Assembly (NCBI RefSeq): GCF_001625565.1
Contig: NZ_AUXS01000015.1
Coordinates: 1 to 64,000, forward strand
Direction: 5' to 3'
DNA length: 64,000 bases
Source of the DNA: Pseudoalteromonas luteoviolacea NCIMB 1944
GTDB taxonomy: Bacteria > Pseudomonadota > Gammaproteobacteria > Enterobacterales > Alteromonadaceae
The position numbers and the translations under genes are program-made. This document shows, piece after piece, positions 37,500 through 45,878 of this stretch. The notes under the pieces are model-generated. The model saw only the letters and a list, made by a program, of their open reading frames with translations, searched no databases and was not told where the DNA came from. The stretch's first letter is position 1, and each line of letters starts with the position of its first letter.

Positions 37500-38309
37500 A
37501 TGCCAGAATTACCTGAAGTTGAAGTCAGTCGCATGGGTATAGAGCCTCATGTCAAAGGGCAAGTTGTTAATCATGTTCGTGTCCATAATGGTCGACTGCG
37601 CTGGCCTGTGCCAGAAGAAGTCTCATTGTTGGAAAACACTGAAATTACGGCTGTGAAGCGAAGGGCCAAATATTTACTGTTGGAAAGTGATGTAGGGACT
37701 GCAATTTTGCATTTGGGCATGTCAGGTAATTTACGTGTCGTGTGTCAAAGCGAGCCGTTAAAGAAGCACGACCATATTGAACTCGTGTTTGCTAATGGGT
37801 TGGCATTGCGTTTGAATGACCCGCGTCGCTTTGGGGCTTTTTTATGGCAAAACCCACAGCAACAGCACAGTGTATTTGCTAAATTAGGCCCCGAGCCTCT
37901 TACCGATCTATTTGATGCCAAACACTTGTATCAAGCCAGCCGTGGAAAAAAAGTTGCAGTAAAGCAGTTTATCATGGACAACCATGTAGTCGTGGGGGTC
38001 GGTAATATCTACGCCAATGAGTCATTGTTTAAAGCTGGGATACACCCAAAACGTGAAGCTGGCAAAATATCTTTGGCGCGTTATCAAAAGCTCACACCAA
38101 TAATTAAAGACACCTTAGCCGCAGCTATTGAGCAAGGTGGGACGACTTTAAAAGATTTTGCACAAAGTGATGGAAAACCGGGTTACTTTGCTCAGGAGTT
38201 ATTGGTTTATGGCCGTAAAGGTGAGGCGTGTGTACGTTGTGAAACGACCTTACAAGAGATCCGTTTAGGGCAGCGCAGCACAGTTTATTGTACTAAGTGC
38301 CAACGCTGA
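37500..38309 (+). CDS. mutM: Formamidopyrimidine-DNA glycosylase (Fpg/MutM)
   Basis: This bifunctional glycosylase/AP lyase removes 8-oxoguanine and ring-opened purines. It starts M-P-E-L-P-E-V-E, giving the catalytic Pro2 and Glu3 after methionine removal. It contains the H2TH region ([14 protein letters not shown] near residue 165) and ends in a zinc finger C-x2-C-x16-C-x2-C (C-V-R-C to C-T-K-C). The 269 residues equal the E. coli enzyme. It follows the small membrane protein by 2 bp and converges on the M20 peptidase gene with 12 bp between. Confidence 0.97.
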   Translation: MPELPEVEVSRMGIEPHVKGQVVNHVRVHNGRLRWPVPEEVSLLENTEITAVKRRAKYLLLESDVGTAILHLGMSGNLRVVCQSEPLKKHDHIELVFANGLALRLNDPRRFGAFLWQNPQQQHSVFAKLGPEPLTDLFDAKHLYQASRGKKVAVKQFIMDNHVVVGVGNIYANESLFKAGIHPKREAGKISLARYQKLTPIIKDTLAAAIEQGGTTLKDFAQSDGKPGYFAQELLVYGRKGEACVRCETTLQEIRLGQRSTVYCTKCQR

Positions 38310-38321
38310 CCAAAGTGATTG

Positions 38322-39449
38322 TTATGCTTGGTATACGGCAGATTCAGCAGCCTGTGTACGATAACATAACTGCGAGAGGATCGCCGTCATCTGTGCGATG
38401 CGAAGCTCAAAGCTACGTTTGAGTGCGCGTTCATTACGGGTATGATCGCCGTCACCATATGGACCAAAGCCATCCAAAGTTGGTGTACCAGTCGCTGCTG
38501 CCGTATTGGCATCGGATACGCCGCCTCGGTGCTCAATCGGTTGTTCCTCACCTAAGATCTCATTGATTTGCTCAAGTAAAGCTTGCTGTGCTGACGTTGG
38601 CGCCATAACGCCACGTTGCAAGCCTCCTTGTATATCCACTTCTACACCAGTAATTTCAATGGCCATACAAATGTTTTCTATGCCTTCTAGCAATCTTTGT
38701 TGCTCTGCTTGATTAGTAAAGCGTGCTTCTACTTGTAATGTCGCCTTGCCAGAGATGGTATTGGCACCTATCCCACCTTGTACTTTACCAACGTTGACTG
38801 TGCTACCCGCTTTGAGATCTGTGAGCGAAGTCATTTCTAACAACATATTTGCCATGGCAAAATTAGCGTCGATTCCGTCTCGATAGTGGTTGCCTGCATG
38901 TGCAGGTTTACCTGTGACAGTAATGTGATAAGTTGCGATCCCTTTTCGCGCGACGACCAACTCATGGGATTTACCGGCGGCTTCAAATACAAAACATGCA
39001 TCGTATTGCTTGGCTATTTTAGTTGTCAGTGCTTGACTATCATCACTGCCAATCTCTTCGTCACTGACTAGCAGCCAATCTATGTTCAGCAGCTGACCAA
39101 ATTGCTGCTTCAACTGTCGCAGCGCATTGAGTGCGACCCAGTTCCCGCCCTTCATGTCACACACGCCGGGGCCATAAACATAGTTATCATCCTCATGAAA
39201 CTCAGTGAATGACCCGTCAGGAAACACCGTATCTAAATGGCCCAGTAGCAAAACCCGTTTACCTGTGTTACGTGCGGAGCGAAACAGCAAATGATCGCCG
39301 ATCAGTTCTCGTTGATAGCGGGTAAGTGAAAACCCTAAAGGTTCTGCCAAAGCAACCATTTGCTCACCGTGTCTATCCACTCCGGCTTTGTTTTTACTGT
39401 GCGAGTTGCAGCGTATTAAGTCTGCTAGTTCTGCATAGTCCAGATTCAT
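38322..39449 (-). CDS. M20 family metallopeptidase (CPG2-like)
   Basis: This 375-residue cytoplasmic di-zinc peptidase has no signal peptide. Metal ligands and catalytic residues of M20 are visible: L-L-G-H-L-D-T-V-F (His and catalytic Asp), C-D-M-K-G-G (bridging Asp), S-D-E-E-I-G (catalytic Glu and ligand), V-F-E-A-A-G and G-D-H-T-R. The dimerisation lid begins near K-G-I-A-T-Y-H-I-T-V. Relatives cleave a C-terminal amino acid or an acyl group from small substrates. It is divergent from the ATP-grasp operon at 39628, sharing a 178-bp promoter region. With the M14 carboxypeptidase it frames two ligases, suggesting an amidase or trimming role on their product (inference). Confidence 0.85.
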   Translation of the reverse strand: MNLDYAELADLIRCNSHSKNKAGVDRHGEQMVALAEPLGFSLTRYQRELIGDHLLFRSARNTGKRVLLLGHLDTVFPDGSFTEFHEDDNYVYGPGVCDMKGGNWVALNALRQLKQQFGQLLNIDWLLVSDEEIGSDDSQALTTKIAKQYDACFVFEAAGKSHELVVARKGIATYHITVTGKPAHAGNHYRDGIDANFAMANMLLEMTSLTDLKAGSTVNVGKVQGGIGANTISGKATLQVEARFTNQAEQQRLLEGIENICMAIEITGVEVDIQGGLQRGVMAPTSAQQALLEQINEILGEEQPIEHRGGVSDANTAAATGTPTLDGFGPYGDGDHTRNERALKRSFELRIAQMTAILSQLCYRTQAAESAVYQA

Positions 39450-39553
39450 CCTAATCTTCTCCCTGTGAAGGTTTGGCTCATCGTGGCGTTTTTCAGTTGC
39501 AGTTCGGTGAAGCTTTTATGAACAGTTTTTAGATCATTAAAAGGATCAAAAAT

Positions 39554-39581
39554 TTGTCATACAGATGGTCTTAACTAGTAA
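39554..39581 (+). promoter_or_regulatory. Candidate promoter of the ATP-grasp operon
   Basis: TTGTCA (39554-39559) is followed after 16 bp by TAGTAA (39576-39581), about 46 bp before the first ATP-grasp start. The -10 match is poor. A good AAGGAG ribosome site follows near 39617. Confidence 0.3.
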
Positions 39582-39627
39582 AACATCGCTCTATTTCAGC
39601 ACCTATTTTTAACCAAGGAGATACTTT

Positions 39628-40575
39628 ATGACAGCCGTATCGCGGGCGCCTCATGTCGGGATTTGGATGTACGAAAATGGCGGAGGAAAAGAAATTGAAC
39701 AACAGTTGGTTCACGCGTTAGCAGAGCGCGGGATCCTAGCGAGTACGGGCCTCAATTTACGTGATGCCAGAGCGCGAGATGGTGGTATCGAGTGCAATGG
39801 TGTTGCAATGGAGCAGTTGGATGCCTTTTTGAGTTACAACGCGGGACAACAAACGCAATATCAGCTTTATCTCTATGAAACACTGAATGAAACCGTACCA
39901 ACACTCAACAACTATCGCGCGTTCGCTTTAGCGGAAGATAAGTTCCGTACGTCTCATTTACTCAATAGTCATGGGATCTGCACACCAGATTATCGCCTAT
40001 GTCATAAAAATGATATGGATGGCCTACGTGCTGCACTGCATGATTTTGGTGGCAAGTTAGTTTATAAGCCGACAGATGGATGGGGCGGTGTGGGCATTGT
40101 CAAGATCGAAGGTGAACAGGCGTTAGATATGATTTTGCCATTTTTGACCCGTACAGATCTTCGTTACTTTTACGTCGAACGTTTTATTAACTATGACAAT
40201 ACAGATTACCGAGTCGACATTGTCGATGGGCAGTTTGTTGGGTGTTATGGCAGAAAGGCTCCGAAGGACGATTGGAAAACCAATGTAACTAGCGGTGGCA
40301 GTGTATTCGTGCGAGAGGCTAATGACGACGTGATAGAGCTAGCGTTGAAAGCGACCAAAGCATTAGGGCTTGAAATCGCGGGGGTGGATCTGATTTATGA
40401 CCGCGAAAAAGAGCAATATGTGGTTTTGGAGGTCAATACCATTCCTGCGTTTGCAACTCCTGAACAAGAGCAGCTTGGACTGACATTCAATCAAGCAAAG
40501 ATCCAAGCAATGGTTGGTTTGATCGAAAAAACGGTTGCCAACAAAACTTCATACCAATCAGCCAAGGTGGCCTAA
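39628..40575 (+). CDS. RimK-like ATP-grasp ligase
   Basis: This 315-residue ATP-grasp enzyme joins a carboxylate to an amine through an acyl-phosphate. The N-terminal pre-ATP-grasp domain (about 1-100) precedes an ATP-binding core with K-L-V-Y-K-P-T-D-G-W-G-G-V-G. The core also has D-Y-R-V-D-I-V, N-V-T-S-G-G-S and the Mg-binding L-E-V-N-T-I-P-A-F (about residue 275). The intact D, E and N ligands point to an active enzyme. Its AAGGAG site is good. A second, different ATP-grasp gene follows by 4 bp, and peptidase genes of families M20 and M14 flank them. The substrate is unknown; peptide or amino-acid conjugation is the likely reaction class. Confidence 0.83.
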   Translation: MTAVSRAPHVGIWMYENGGGKEIEQQLVHALAERGILASTGLNLRDARARDGGIECNGVAMEQLDAFLSYNAGQQTQYQLYLYETLNETVPTLNNYRAFALAEDKFRTSHLLNSHGICTPDYRLCHKNDMDGLRAALHDFGGKLVYKPTDGWGGVGIVKIEGEQALDMILPFLTRTDLRYFYVERFINYDNTDYRVDIVDGQFVGCYGRKAPKDDWKTNVTSGGSVFVREANDDVIELALKATKALGLEIAGVDLIYDREKEQYVVLEVNTIPAFATPEQEQLGLTFNQAKIQAMVGLIEKTVANKTSYQSAKVA

Positions 40576-40579
40576 TCTC

Positions 40580-41953
40580 ATGACAAACAAAACGCAACTA
40601 CCAAAAATTGGACTGCTATATCTGGACTATGTCTTGCGCTTTTTCGACAAGTCTAATTTTAAAGGTTGGCCAGACAAAATTGAAACTGTGGTTTATCACT
40701 GGGGCAACGACAAAGCGCGCTTTATCGCCGAAGTGAAGCGTAAAAAAATTGATGTATTGATCGGCAATATTCCCGCAACCGCGTATGAGACATTTAGAGA
40801 GATCGCAAGAGCACTGCCTGAGGTGCGATTCTTGCCCTCCTTGGATAGCCAGTTTTCCAATAAATCAAAGGAAAATGTGACTCACTTTTGCCGCAAATAT
40901 AAATTACCGGCACCTCATACAGAGATATTTTATATCCCTGACAGAGCACAGCAATATCTTGCCAATGCTCAGTATCCAAAAATCATCAAGCGCTCTTATG
41001 GACCTTCTAACTATGGCGGATATTTTGTGCACAAGGTCGACAATGCACAAGAGGCTCAGGCTCTACTGAGCGAAAAGAAGTACTATCCGCTTTATATTCA
41101 AGATTTTGTGCCCATGGAAGCGGATATCCGGGTGATGTTAATTGGGCACAAACCCGTTTGCGCGTTTTGGCGTCGTCCGCCAGAAGGAGAGTGGCTGACT
41201 AATACTAGCCAAGGTGGCAGCATGGATTACCAAGCGGTACCCAAGTCTGTGTTAAAACTGGCGACTGCCGCCTCCAAGGCTGCAAATGCGGAGTATTGGG
41301 CATGTGACATAGCACTCGGTAAGGATGGTAAGCTGCGGATCTTAGAGTGTGCGACCGCATTTGCTGCATTTCCATATATCCGTGATTGGATCGGGCAATA
41401 TTTAATGTGGTTACTCTCCAGTGGCTACTTTAGAAAGCCCAATATCCCGTTATACAACTGGGAAGAGTTAGGCAAAATAGATTCTCGTTTGTTACGTACT
41501 ATGCGTCATATTGGGTTTTCTCAGTATGCCCCCAGCCAAGATAGTGGCGAGTTGTTCAGCGCATTTGATGAACAAGCTTTTCCGATTTTAGATACTGAGT
41601 TTAAATTTGGCGAAGAGTGGCCAAGTGAAGTCTGGAACCTCCAAGATAACTTTGTGTTTGGAGCGAAAGCGGTAGATGCCAAAGCTATGCAGCCGATCCC
41701 TGCCAGCGACGAAATAACTGAGGACCTCAATAACTATGAAGCGCCGCAGTTTGACGAAGCGCAGGTGAGGGCACTGTTGAACCAAGTGCGTGGTATCGGT
41801 GAAAAAATGGTAGAAGATATCATGACGACATTCGGTGCTCATGGTGTTGTGGAAGCACTAAATACCGATCCGACAAAACTCTGTGTGGTTAAAAACCTCA
41901 AGGAAAAAAAGCTCGAAAAAATTGTTGAGCATTGGCAAAACCATGCCGGGTAA
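40580..41953 (+). CDS. Second ATP-grasp protein with C-terminal helix-hairpin-helix-like domain
   Basis: The protein has 457 residues. A pre-ATP-grasp domain (about 1-110) precedes an ATP-grasp core with K-I-I-K-R-S-Y-G-P-S-N-Y-G-G, D-I-R-V-M-L-I-G, N-T-S-Q-G-G-S and C-D-I-A-L. The metal motif that is normally E-x-N reads L-E-C-A here, so one Mg ligand seems replaced. A linker of about 80 residues is followed by a helical tail (about 390-457). Its V-R-G-I-G-E-K-M-V-E-D-I-M-T-T-F-G and L-C-V-V-K-N-L-K segments look like helix-hairpin-helix repeats. The ATG at 40580 is preferred over 40535, which lies inside the previous gene; AAGGTGG is about 10 nt upstream. It is coupled to the first ATP-grasp gene. 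Confidence 0.78.
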   Translation: MTNKTQLPKIGLLYLDYVLRFFDKSNFKGWPDKIETVVYHWGNDKARFIAEVKRKKIDVLIGNIPATAYETFREIARALPEVRFLPSLDSQFSNKSKENVTHFCRKYKLPAPHTEIFYIPDRAQQYLANAQYPKIIKRSYGPSNYGGYFVHKVDNAQEAQALLSEKKYYPLYIQDFVPMEADIRVMLIGHKPVCAFWRRPPEGEWLTNTSQGGSMDYQAVPKSVLKLATAASKAANAEYWACDIALGKDGKLRILECATAFAAFPYIRDWIGQYLMWLLSSGYFRKPNIPLYNWEELGKIDSRLLRTMRHIGFSQYAPSQDSGELFSAFDEQAFPILDTEFKFGEEWPSEVWNLQDNFVFGAKAVDAKAMQPIPASDEITEDLNNYEAPQFDEAQVRALLNQVRGIGEKMVEDIMTTFGAHGVVEALNTDPTKLCVVKNLKEKKLEKIVEHWQNHAG

Positions 41954-41987
41954 ATTCTCTGGTTTTTATATTGATTGTACCAAATGG

Positions 41988-42005
41988 CGACAGTGGCAAC
42001 TGTCG
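41988..42005 (+). promoter_or_regulatory. Short hairpin before the M14 peptidase gene
   Basis: CGACAGT (41988-41994) pairs with ACTGTCG (41999-42005) around GGCA, 31 bp before the M14 start codon. Without a U-tract it is more likely an mRNA processing or attenuation element, or a protein site, than a terminator. Confidence 0.4.
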
Positions 42006-42036
42006 TCTCATTTCGCCCAATGAGTAAATCTGTGCT

Positions 42037-44622
42037 ATGAAAATTCAATATGCTTCCTATCAAGATACGATAGATGCGCTGCAAAGTGCAATGAATGAAC
42101 ACCCCCATTTAATTCGACTGCAAAGTATTGGCAAAACATGGGAGGGACGTCCAATCATGTTGGTAACAGTTTCTTTAGATGTGACCTATGCCGATGATAA
42201 ACCAGCCCTACTGTACACAGGATCGATTCATGCGAGGGAGTGGATCGGCAATGAATTGGCACTTAAATTTATTCAGTATGTGACAGAAAATTACCGCTTC
42301 AACCCAAAGCTACAAACTGCGCTGACACGCAACACATTGTATATGGTGCCCTGTTTGAACCCCGATGGGTTCGAGTATTCTCGCAATCACTTTTCATTTT
42401 GGCGTAAGAATCGTCGCAACAATGGAGATGGTACATTTGGTGTCGATCTTAATCGTAATTTTGATGCCAAATTTATGCGTAATCAAAACACAGGTTCAAA
42501 CACATATGGGGGTCCTCATGCTTTTTCAGAGCCTGAAACTTGTGCTATCCGTGACTTTGTAGAGCAGCATGAGAATATTCGCATCGCGCTAGACTACCAC
42601 TCTCAAGGCAATGTTTTTTTCCCTGCGCATAAGTTTAACCATGAAGTTGAGGTTGAAGGGGCTGACTTAAACATCTTATGTGCCAACATGAATCATGAGA
42701 TAAAAAAAGTGACCGGCAGGCAGTATGGAATTCATCGTGGCAAGCCACCAGCTCAATTAATACACGGCAGTGGTAGAGAGTATTACTATCGCAAAGGGAT
42801 CATCGCGACTGTTGTTGAGGTGGGCACTAGAAACATACCTGACTATATGAAGAATATGTCAGAAAGCGTGGCAGAGAACATTCCTGCAATTTTGCATGCA
42901 CTTGGTGAGGCTATTAACTATTCGCCTCTGGCACCGCTACGTGTGGCTGATTTTACTATCAAAGCAGTCGATCATGAAGGGGTCGAGCTGGAGTGGCAAT
43001 ATGAAAATCGAGATGACATATATTTTGAGTTGTATCGTAGCGAAAGTAACAAAAGTCCCTGTGGTGAAGAGAGCTTAATTGCCATTACCAAATCGCTGTC
43101 ATTTCGTGATTCTCAGCTACGCAGTGGGCAAAGCTACTTTTACAATATTCGTGCAGTGGATAAGGTCACCAAGATCAAGTCGCCTTTTAGCCCTGAACTA
43201 AGATTGAAAACGCATTTGGCGAGACATCAAAGTGCACGCACTTTGTTTCCAGCAAAAGAGTACGTAGGTTATCTTTCAGAGAATTTCACCTCGAAAAATA
43301 AAGAGCACTTTGGTTATAACTCAATGTTTATTGGTGTGGATAAAAAACGGGGAGTGAGTCTTGGTCTAGTGCAATTTGATTTGAGCAGCTTACCGAGTGG
43401 CGCCAACATTGAGCGGGCTGAATTTTCTCTTTATCCTATGAATCGCGTCGCCGCAAAAATTGAAAAATACGGCGAGTGGTCAGTTTCCATCATTGACCCC
43501 GATAGTCTGACCGATATCTATGATTATCAAGCTGTGAGTGAAGCAAAGCCTTTACATACACTCGGACAAACATTTGAGTCGGATAAAATGACACAAGGGA
43601 TTTGGATGAAATGGCAGCTCAATGGTGTAGAGCGCGCGTTGTTGAATTCTTTGATAGCGCAAAATCGCTTGTTACTGCGTTTACAGGGTCCTAAAGCGTT
43701 ACCAATAGGTAACGATTCTCAGGTTATGCAATTTGATATAGGCTATGGGCCTTTTGGTAGCGGGTTACATTATCGTCCAAACCTAGAGCTTGTTTATCAG
43801 GTCCCAGAGCAGCAATTGTCGTTAAGTCCAACTAGGTGCAATACCATCTATAAAAACGCGGTAGTCGCAGATAGGCTGGCCTCAGGCTTTGATGAGCAAG
43901 GAGAAATTGTGTATGGCCAAATGGCTTTTGAGCTTAATGCCGATCTCCCGGTGGAGAAAACAGTTTTTACCCAAGCTTGCTTGACGTTGCGAAGTAGCAA
44001 CAGCATTGCCAGTGCTAAAGATGTACGCTTCACCATTGAGCTGGTGGAATTACAAGATGTGGATTTTCAAGCGGTTAAACAAAGGCAAAAAATAGAATAT
44101 ATAGGCTACGAAGTCAGTAACGAACAGCTGCGTGAACGCGCTGAACACCACTTTATCTTTGATAGTTATAGCCTACAGGCCTTAGAACGTTTGCATCAGG
44201 CACATACGCCCTTTTACTTCATTATTCGTGCCACCTCGGAGTCTCAAGCGACTAACGCATTGGTAAACTGGGCTGCATGCCAAGATCAGCATCCCGCCCA
44301 ATTAAAAATACATTATATAGAGCGGCGAAAAAATGCATTAAAAGCACCCCAAAATTTGGCTGCACAAATTGAGGGTGGCGTTGTTAAGCTGACTTGGGAA
44401 AATCCTGAGGATGAGGACTTTGTTGGGTGTTTTGTGGTGCGAAATCGCTTCCATCCGCCTCGCTCTCCCTTTGATGGCGTGAAATTATACGGTGGAAAAG
44501 ATGCGTATACGTTGGATAATTTTGGCAACGCCAAGTTAAGCAAGTATTACGCAGTATTTAGTTACGATGATGTGCCTAATTACTCAGAACCCGTGGCGTT
44601 ATTTTATTCAGGAGATGAATAG
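42037..44622 (+). CDS. Large M14 family zinc carboxypeptidase with fibronectin-like and DNRLRE-like domains
   Basis: The protein has 861 residues. The M14 catalytic domain (about 1-295) has zinc ligands in H-A-R-E-W and D-Y-H-S-Q-G, substrate-site P-D-G-F-E and D-L-N-R-N-F, and the catalytic Glu in T-V-V-E-V-G-T-R. A fibronectin-III-like domain (about 305-390) follows, then two beta-rich blocks resembling DNRLRE domains (about 405-590 and 595-765), and a last Fn3-like domain (about 770-860). No signal peptide is visible, which is odd because such accessory domains usually occur in secreted proteins. It is the last gene of the ATP-grasp operon (83 bp after the second ligase) and is followed by a hairpin. 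It may trim C-terminal residues from the ligase product (inference). Confidence 0.83.
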   Translation: MKIQYASYQDTIDALQSAMNEHPHLIRLQSIGKTWEGRPIMLVTVSLDVTYADDKPALLYTGSIHAREWIGNELALKFIQYVTENYRFNPKLQTALTRNTLYMVPCLNPDGFEYSRNHFSFWRKNRRNNGDGTFGVDLNRNFDAKFMRNQNTGSNTYGGPHAFSEPETCAIRDFVEQHENIRIALDYHSQGNVFFPAHKFNHEVEVEGADLNILCANMNHEIKKVTGRQYGIHRGKPPAQLIHGSGREYYYRKGIIATVVEVGTRNIPDYMKNMSESVAENIPAILHALGEAINYSPLAPLRVADFTIKAVDHEGVELEWQYENRDDIYFELYRSESNKSPCGEESLIAITKSLSFRDSQLRSGQSYFYNIRAVDKVTKIKSPFSPELRLKTHLARHQSARTLFPAKEYVGYLSENFTSKNKEHFGYNSMFIGVDKKRGVSLGLVQFDLSSLPSGANIERAEFSLYPMNRVAAKIEKYGEWSVSIIDPDSLTDIYDYQAVSEAKPLHTLGQTFESDKMTQGIWMKWQLNGVERALLNSLIAQNRLLLRLQGPKALPIGNDSQVMQFDIGYGPFGSGLHYRPNLELVYQVPEQQLSLSPTRCNTIYKNAVVADRLASGFDEQGEIVYGQMAFELNADLPVEKTVFTQACLTLRSSNSIASAKDVRFTIELVELQDVDFQAVKQRQKIEYIGYEVSNEQLRERAEHHFIFDSYSLQALERLHQAHTPFYFIIRATSESQATNALVNWAACQDQHPAQLKIHYIERRKNALKAPQNLAAQIEGGVVKLTWENPEDEDFVGCFVVRNRFHPPRSPFDGVKLYGGKDAYTLDNFGNAKLSKYYAVFSYDDVPNYSEPVALFYSGDE

Positions 44623-44632
44623 ATTGCGCGAT

Positions 44633-44654
44633 GCAGGAAGCACAAGCTTCCTGC
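44633..44654 (+). terminator. Hairpin after the M14 peptidase gene
   Basis: GCAGGAAGC (44633-44641) pairs with GCTTCCTGC (44646-44654) around ACAA, 10 bp past the stop. The run behind it is only moderately T-rich. Confidence 0.65.
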
Positions 44655-44914
44655 CATCTCTTATAAGCTTTTTGATTTTAACTTAAAATAAACTTTAAAT
44701 TAATAATTTAATTCCACTGCCACACGCCTTCGCTTTTGTTTTAACTTATTAATTTAATTATTTATCTGGATTTATTCTAACTTTTTGTGGCAAGAAAAAT
44801 TCTCAATCCACCTGATACTTTGTTCGCCAGTAAGCGAGGAAGTGTTAACACCTACTAAGGCTGTTTTATATTCTTTTGTTTCATATAAAGAAATGCAACA
44901 CGCGCTTGCTGAGA

Positions 44915-45060
44915 GTATCGCTCTTCCCTATTTTTTATTTTTACTTGAGCCGGTTTTGGGGTGAATTGTATGGGAACGGGAGGGTGGCCAAACTGTCCGT
45001 AAATGGGTGACCCATTTTAAATTCGATCGACGCGATGGAGAGCGAAGATAAGAGCGATAC
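44915..45060. repeat. 11-bp inverted repeat enclosing 124 bp
   Basis: GTATCGCTCTT (44915-44925) is exactly reversed at 45050-45060. A CTTGC lies just outside each end, at different distances. No transposase or target duplication is visible. Confidence 0.55.
45001..45017. promoter_or_regulatory. Perfect 17-bp palindrome (operator candidate)
   Basis: AAATGGGT-G-ACCCATTT is a perfect dyad with a one-base centre, about 155 bp before the TRIC-type channel gene. Such symmetry is typical of dimeric repressor sites. Confidence 0.4.
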
Positions 45061-45172
45061 GCAAGGATGCTAAATAAATATGAATCATACTTGCAGGCAA
45101 AGTAATAATATTTGGCGCCATTTAGAGATGTCAGTTAACATTTAGATTTTACTCTATTGATGAATAATATGT

Positions 45173-45787
45173 ATGACAGAACTGTATCACTGGTTTGATT
45201 TGTTGGGTGTTATGGTCTTCGCAATTTCAGGTACTTTGTTGGCACATCGTAAGCATATGGATGGTTTTGGCGTGGTGGTGCTGGCCACGGTGACAGGGAT
45301 TGGAGGCGGTACCATGCGAGATATAATTTTGGATACACCAGTGTTTTGGTTACATGATAGCAGTTATTTTGTGGCCATTTTTAGTGCTGTACTGCTGTGT
45401 ATTTGGTGGCTTAATCGTCAAAAGACGGTGCCTAAACAACGATTATTGTTGGCAGACGCATTTGGTCTCGCATTTTTTGCGGTTATGGGTATGCAAAAAG
45501 CAATGAGTTTAGATATGCCTGATACCACTGTGATTATTATGGGTGTACTGACAGGGTGTTTTGGTGGCGTGATCCGAGATGTACTGGCGGATGACATGCC
45601 AATGTTATTAAAAGGAGAGTTATATGCCATCACCTGTATTTTAGGGGGCGTAGTATATACGCAGCTAACACACCTCGGTGTGTCACTTGAAATTACTATG
45701 GTCGTGTCGATGCTATCTATTTTATTGTTGCGCTTGGCTGCGATACGTTGGCATCTTGTATTGCATGTATTTAGGTACAAGACTTAG
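45173..45787 (+). CDS. TRIC cation channel family membrane protein (YicG-type)
   Basis: This 204-residue inner membrane protein has about seven hydrophobic helices. The two repeated halves each carry the family motif: G-G-G-T-M-R-D-I-I-L near residue 43 and G-G-V-I-R-D-V-L-A near 130. Bacterial members (UPF0126, YicG) form trimeric monovalent cation channels; physiological use is unclear. The ribosome site is weak. It appears monocistronic, downstream of the palindrome-rich spacer. Confidence 0.88.
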   Translation: MTELYHWFDLLGVMVFAISGTLLAHRKHMDGFGVVVLATVTGIGGGTMRDIILDTPVFWLHDSSYFVAIFSAVLLCIWWLNRQKTVPKQRLLLADAFGLAFFAVMGMQKAMSLDMPDTTVIIMGVLTGCFGGVIRDVLADDMPMLLKGELYAITCILGGVVYTQLTHLGVSLEITMVVSMLSILLLRLAAIRWHLVLHVFRYKT

Positions 45788-45878
45788 CTAACCATCCTGT
45801 ACGGCTTAAAGTTGCGTCAAACTAAATCGAACTCAGCGGGTCATTGACACCTTACATTGAGATAAACTGGGACAAAGG

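Larger units (their letters stand above)
44655..45172. other. Non-coding interval with nested inverted repeats
   Basis: No gene is seen in about 520 bp between the M14 peptidase gene and the TRIC-type channel gene. The first half is very AT-rich. The second half holds an 11-bp inverted repeat at 44915/45050 and, inside it, a 17-bp palindrome at 45001. It could be a small mobile-element remnant, an operator region or a small RNA locus. Confidence 0.45.

Noticed and set aside
45418..45780. 120-codon frame antisense to the TRIC-type channel gene
   Set aside because: It is fully antisense to a conserved membrane protein and has no ribosome site.
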